Both the position numbers and the translations under genes were made by a program. The notes under the pieces are model-generated. The model was not told where the DNA came from. It was given only the letters and a program-made list of their open reading frames with translations, and made no database searches. Positions 6,963 to 9,840 of a stretch of 9,840 bases of DNA are shown piece by piece (the first letter of the stretch is position 1; every line of letters starts with the position of its first letter). Source of the stretch: Rhodoferax sp. UBA4409 (GTDB lineage Bacteria; Pseudomonadota; Gammaproteobacteria; Burkholderiales; Burkholderiaceae_C); NCBI GenBank assembly GCA_002390825.1, contig DGQR01000267.1, positions 1 through 9,840 on the forward strand. Direction: 5' to 3'.

Positions 6963-7331
6963 GTGCGTAAAAAGTCTTCTACCCCCAATCGGAGCTTTCA
7001 AGTAGCCGACCAGATCCAGCGTGATCTGGCGGAATTGATTGCTCGCGAATTGAAGGACCCCCGGGTCGGCATGGTCACCATTCAAGGCGTGGAAGTGACG
7101 CCGGACTATGCCCATGCCAAGGTGTTTTTCAGCCTGTTGGTGGGCGATCCTGTAGGTACGGCTGAAGGCCTGAACCAGGCGGCGGGCTTTTTGCGCGCGG
7201 GCTTGTTCAAGCGTCTTCACATTCACACGGTGCCGACACTGCATTTCATTTTTGACCAGACCACTGAACGGGCTGCAGACATGAATGCATTGATCGCCCG
7301 TGCGGTGTCTTCCCGCGCCAAAGAGGATTGA
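6963..7331 (+). CDS. rbfA: 30S ribosome-binding factor RbfA
   Basis: RbfA binds the free 30S subunit near helix 1 of 16S rRNA, helps 5' end maturation and is needed for growth in the cold. The 122 residues form a single KH-like fold. Recognisable segments are RSFQVADQIQRDLAELI (10-26), the core strand GVEVTPDYAHAKVFFSLL (42-59) and the C-terminal helix region with TLHFIFDQTTERAADMNAL (92-110). GTG is taken as start because GAGAG (6951-6955) lies 7 bases upstream, the product begins MRKKS as the family does, and the next Met is inside the conserved domain. It lies 14 bases after infB and 4 bases before truB, so translation of the three genes is probably coupled. Confidence 0.95.
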   Translation: MRKKSSTPNRSFQVADQIQRDLAELIARELKDPRVGMVTIQGVEVTPDYAHAKVFFSLLVGDPVGTAEGLNQAAGFLRAGLFKRLHIHTVPTLHFIFDQTTERAADMNALIARAVSSRAKED

Positions 7332-7335
7332 CACC

Positions 7336-8337
7336 ATGAATGCGCCGCGTGCACGGGTTGCAAGGCGCCCCGTTCACGGGGTGTTGTTGCTGGACAAGCC
7401 TTTAGGTTTGTCCAGTAATCAGGCTTTGCAGAAAGCCAAGTGGTTGCTCAGGGCCGAGAAGGCAGGGCATACCGGCACCTTGGACCCCTTGGCGACGGGT
7501 GTCTTGCCCTTGTGTTTTGGTGCGGCGACGAAATTCAGCCAGATGCATCTGGATGCCGACAAGGCTTACGAGACAACCGTCCGCCTAGGTATCAAGACCA
7601 GCACCGCGGATGCCGAGGGTGAAATATTGCTTGAGCGCCCTGTGGCGTTCACGCAAGAGCAACTGGATGACGTGCTGCTGCGGTTTACAGGCCCGATTGC
7701 ACAGGTCCCGCCGATGCACAGTGCCTTGAAGAAAGATGGCAAGGCCCTGTACGAGTATGCGCGGGCCGGTATCGAGATAGAGCGCGAGGCTCGCCATGTG
7801 GTGATTCATGGGCTTAAACAGCTTTCCACCCACGTGGATAGTGCGGAGCCTGCTATCAGATTGGTAGTGGATTGCAGCAAGGGGACGTATATACGGACTC
7901 TTGGCGAAGACATTGGCGAGGCCTTGGGTTGCGGCGCGCATTTGAGCGCCTTGCGCCGTGTGCGGACGGGTGGATTTGACACCACGCACTGCATCACGCT
8001 GGAGGCCCTCGAGGCTATGACCGAAGCTGAGCGCATGGCTTGCCTGCTGCCGGTGGACGCCTTGCTTGCGCAGCATGTCGCTGTCACATTGGACAGTGAC
8101 AATGCGGCACGATTTTTGAGTGGAATGCGGCGGCGCGGGAGTTGGGCCGACGCAGAACAGGTCGCGGTGTACGCCGCTTCCCCCAAAGCCTTGTTGGGTA
8201 CGGCGCAGGTCAAGGCCGGGGAGCTGATCCCGGTGCGGTTGTTGAGTCCGCTGGAAATCAGTGAAACCCTGGGGCAGCAAGCCGCCATGGAAACAAGTTT
8301 GAAACAGAGTAGCGAAAACTGGGCCCCTGTGGCTTAA
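7336..8337 (+). CDS. truB: tRNA pseudouridine(55) synthase TruB
   Basis: TruB converts U55 in the T-loop of elongator tRNAs to pseudouridine and also acts as a tRNA folding helper. The product has 333 residues (E. coli 314). The N-terminal motif GVLLLDKPLGLSSNQALQ is at 15-32. The catalytic motif GHTGTLDPLATG (44-55) holds the nucleophile Asp50, and the active-site Tyr is Tyr78 in DKAYETTV. CSKGTYIRTLGEDIGEALG sits near 179-197, then a TruB C-terminal/PUA-like part. ATG at 7336 is preceded by GAGG in the last codons of rbfA (7323-7326), 9 bases away; an in-frame GTG at 7300 would overlap rbfA and lacks family-like sequence. TTA and other less favoured codons are commoner here than in nusA or infB, fitting lower expression. 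Three stem-loops fill 7368-7437. Confidence 0.96.
   Translation: MNAPRARVARRPVHGVLLLDKPLGLSSNQALQKAKWLLRAEKAGHTGTLDPLATGVLPLCFGAATKFSQMHLDADKAYETTVRLGIKTSTADAEGEILLERPVAFTQEQLDDVLLRFTGPIAQVPPMHSALKKDGKALYEYARAGIEIEREARHVVIHGLKQLSTHVDSAEPAIRLVVDCSKGTYIRTLGEDIGEALGCGAHLSALRRVRTGGFDTTHCITLEALEAMTEAERMACLLPVDALLAQHVAVTLDSDNAARFLSGMRRRGSWADAEQVAVYAASPKALLGTAQVKAGELIPVRLLSPLEISETLGQQAAMETSLKQSSENWAPVA
7368..7381. repeat. Stem-loop 1 in early truB (CCCCG/CGGGG)
   Basis: CCCCGTTCACGGGG forms a perfect 5-base-pair GC stem with loop TTCA. It starts 32 bases into truB and codes for PVHG. The GTTC at stem end and loop resembles the start of a tRNA T-loop, the TruB substrate, but the loop is 4 rather than 7 bases. 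Confidence 0.55.
7386..7419. repeat. Stem-loop 2 in early truB, long near-palindrome
   Basis: CTGGACAAGCCT (7390-7401) pairs with AGGTTTGTCCAG (7404-7415) with only one G-T pair (7398/7407) around TT (7402-7403). The stem extends outward to 7386/7419 with two more G-T pairs. It encodes the conserved LLLDKPLGLSSN segment and uses a rare TTA Leu codon exactly at its centre. Confidence 0.7.
7422..7437. repeat. Stem-loop 3 in early truB (GGCTTT/AAAGCC)
   Basis: GGCTTT (7422-7427) and AAAGCC (7432-7437) form a perfect 6-base-pair stem with tetraloop GCAG. It begins 2 bases after stem-loop 2. No T run follows, so it is not a terminator. Confidence 0.6.
7852..7868. repeat. Imperfect inverted repeat in truB resembling the one in the ABC ATPase gene
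   Basis: GCTATCAGATTGGTAGT can fold into a 7-pair stem (two G-T pairs) with loop GAT. It shares 12 of 17 positions with the palindrome at 504-520, including the GCTATCA arm. It encodes AIRLVV in frame. The likeness may be chance or a decayed copy. Confidence 0.3.
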
Positions 8338-8352
8338 GCAAGAAAGTGAACC

Positions 8353-9840
8353 ATGAGTAAACAAATCCGAAACATCGCCATCATTGCGCACGTTGACCAC
8401 GGTAAAACCACCATGGTGGACCAGTTGCTGCGTCAGTCCGGCACCTTCGCCGAACACGAAAAAGTGGTCGACACCGTGATGGACAACAACGCCATCGAAA
8501 AAGAACGTGGCATCACGATTCTGGCCAAAAACTGCGCGGTGAGCTGGGAAGGCACCCACATTAACATCGTCGACACCCCCGGACACGCGGACTTCGGCGG
8601 TGAAGTAGAGCGCGCCTTGTCCATGGTCGACAGCGTGTTGTTGCTCATCGATGCGCAAGAAGGCCCCATGCCCCAGACCCGCTTCGTGACCAAAAAGGCC
8701 TTGGCCCTGGGTCTGAAGCCGATCGTGGTGGTCAACAAGGTGGACAAGCCCGGTGCGAACCCCGACAAGGTGGTAAACGCTGCGTTTGACTTGTTCGACA
8801 AATTGGGTGCGACTGACGAGCAGTTGGACTTCCCTGTGGTTTATGCCTCCGGTATTAATGGCTGGTCTTCCCTCGAAGAAGGCGCTCCTGGCGAGCAGTG
8901 GGGCCCCGACATGTCGGCCCTGTTCAACACGATTCTGAAGCACGTTCCACCGAACTCCGGTGACCCAGCGGCGCCTTTGCAGTTGCAGATCTCCGCACTG
9001 GACTTTTCCAGCTTCGTGGGCCGTATCGGTGTGGGCCGTATCAGCCAAGGCACCATCAAGCCCATGCAAGACGTGGTGGTCATGGAAGGCCCGGACGGCA
9101 AGGCAGTCAAAGGCCGTGTGAACCAAGTGTTGACCTTCCAAGGTCTGGACCGCATGCAGAGCCCCTTGGCGGGCCCTGGAGACATCGTGCTGATCAATGG
9201 TATTGAGGACATCGGTATCGGCGTGACAGTGACGGACCCTACCAACCCCCAGCCCTTGCCCATGCTGAAGGTGGACGAGCCTACCCTGACCATGAACTTC
9301 TGCGTGAACACCAGCCCATTGGCCGGTCGTGAAGGCAAGTTTGTGACCAGCCGCCAGATCTGGGATCGCCTGCAAAAAGAACTGCAGCACAACGTGGCGC
9401 TGCGCGTCAACGAAACCGACGAAGAAGGCGTGTTCGAAGTGTTGGGGCGCGGTGAATTGCACCTGACCATCCTGCTGGAAAACATGCGCCGTGAAGGCTA
9501 CGAGATGGCTGTCTCCAAGCCCCGCGTGATGTTCAAAGACATCAACGGCGAGAAGCACGAGCCTATCGAATTGGTGACTGCCGATATCGAAGAGCAACAC
9601 CAAGGCGGCGTGATGCAAGCCATGGGCGAGCGCAAGGGCGAGTTGATCAACATGGAACCGGATGGCCGTGGCCGTGTGCGTTTGGAATACCGTATTCCGG
9701 CCCGTGGCTTGATCGGCTTCTCCAACGAGTTCCTGAACTTGACCCGCGGTTCCGGCTTGATTTCCAACATCTTTGACAGCTACGAGCCGCACAAGGGTGA
9801 AATCGGTGGCCGTAAAAACGGCGTGCTCATCTCCATGGAC
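8353..9840 (+). CDS. typA: Ribosome-associated GTPase TypA/BipA (3' end outside window)
   Basis: TypA/BipA is an EF-G-like GTPase that binds the 70S ribosome and supports 50S assembly, notably in the cold and under stress. The 496 visible residues begin MSKQIRNIAIIAHVDHGKTT; full proteins have about 605-610, so roughly 110 C-terminal residues, including most of the BipA-specific domain, lie past the edge. G1 is AHVDHGKT (12-19), G2 ERGIT (51-55), G3 DTPGH (74-78) and G4 NKVD (128-131). Later family blocks include FCVNTSPLAGREGKFVTSRQ, GRGELHLTILLENMRREGYE, EEQHQGGVMQAMGERKGEL and IPARGLIGF, so there is no sign of disruption. The ATG is 15 bases after truB with only a weak purine-rich site (AGAAAG), and I see no promoter or terminator in the gap, which suggests co-transcription with the nusA operon. 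Codon choice is as biased as in nusA, fitting high expression. Confidence 0.97.
   Translation, partial: MSKQIRNIAIIAHVDHGKTTMVDQLLRQSGTFAEHEKVVDTVMDNNAIEKERGITILAKNCAVSWEGTHINIVDTPGHADFGGEVERALSMVDSVLLLIDAQEGPMPQTRFVTKKALALGLKPIVVVNKVDKPGANPDKVVNAAFDLFDKLGATDEQLDFPVVYASGINGWSSLEEGAPGEQWGPDMSALFNTILKHVPPNSGDPAAPLQLQISALDFSSFVGRIGVGRISQGTIKPMQDVVVMEGPDGKAVKGRVNQVLTFQGLDRMQSPLAGPGDIVLINGIEDIGIGVTVTDPTNPQPLPMLKVDEPTLTMNFCVNTSPLAGREGKFVTSRQIWDRLQKELQHNVALRVNETDEEGVFEVLGRGELHLTILLENMRREGYEMAVSKPRVMFKDINGEKHEPIELVTADIEEQHQGGVMQAMGERKGELINMEPDGRGRVRLEYRIPARGLIGFSNEFLNLTRGSGLISNIFDSYEPHKGEIGGRKNGVLISMD

Noticed and set aside
7300..7335. Longer TruB from GTG at 7300
   Set aside because: It would overlap rbfA by 32 bases and adds residues unlike the family; the ATG at 7336 has GAGG at proper spacing.
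8299..8352. TTGAAA at 8299 as a -35 box for a separate typA promoter
   Set aside because: No acceptable -10 box occurs 16-18 bases downstream; that position is GC-rich.
8408..8419. Perfect palindrome CCACCATGGTGG near the start of typA
   Set aside because: It comes from the codons for the conserved KTTMVD segment after the P-loop; no partner site or operator context.
7585..9792. 735-codon open frame on the - strand spanning truB and typA
   Set aside because: truB and typA are in the same frame, and this is the in-phase antisense frame of both. Open length is again explained by avoidance of TTA, CTA and TCA; no recognisable domain.

Overview
The window comes from a betaproteobacterium, most likely order Burkholderiales and family Comamonadaceae (a Rhodoferax/Curvibacter-like genome). 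I base this on the protein style of RimP, NusA, IF2 and TypA, the moderately high GC with G/C-rich third codon positions, and the gene order rimP-nusA-infB-rbfA-truB-typA. The placement is from memory of these families, not from a search. All genes lie on the + strand and the window is almost fully coding.

Left part (1-1712): the last codons of an inner-membrane permease of a peptide-type ABC importer overlap, by ATGA, a complete fused double-ATPase subunit (YejF-like). These form the end of an oligopeptide/nickel-family transporter operon. An in-frame AT-rich near-palindrome with rare codons sits in the ATPase gene.

Junction (1713-1846): this short gap holds a TACAAT box and a strong GC hairpin followed by eight T, an intrinsic terminator. 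The terminator ends the transporter operon, or sits in the leader of the next operon, or does both. There is no metY tRNA gene here, unlike the Escherichia coli nusA operon.

Main part (1847-9840): a tightly packed operon for translation, ribosome maturation and transcription elongation. It encodes RimP (30S maturation), NusA (pausing, termination, antitermination), IF2 (initiation GTPase), RbfA (16S 5' end maturation, cold adaptation), TruB (tRNA pseudouridine 55) and TypA/BipA (ribosome-associated GTPase, cut by the window edge). Gaps are 4 to 59 bases, with no terminator between genes. Together they couple RNA polymerase control to small-subunit assembly, initiation, tRNA modification and stress-related ribosome assembly.

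I see no mobile element, CRISPR array, RNA gene or unknown defence-type system. This is a conserved housekeeping region. The points most worth a second look are the hairpin-terminator at the head of the nusA operon, three back-to-back stem-loops in the first 100 bases of truB, and the in-frame palindrome in the ABC ATPase gene with a weaker relative in truB.
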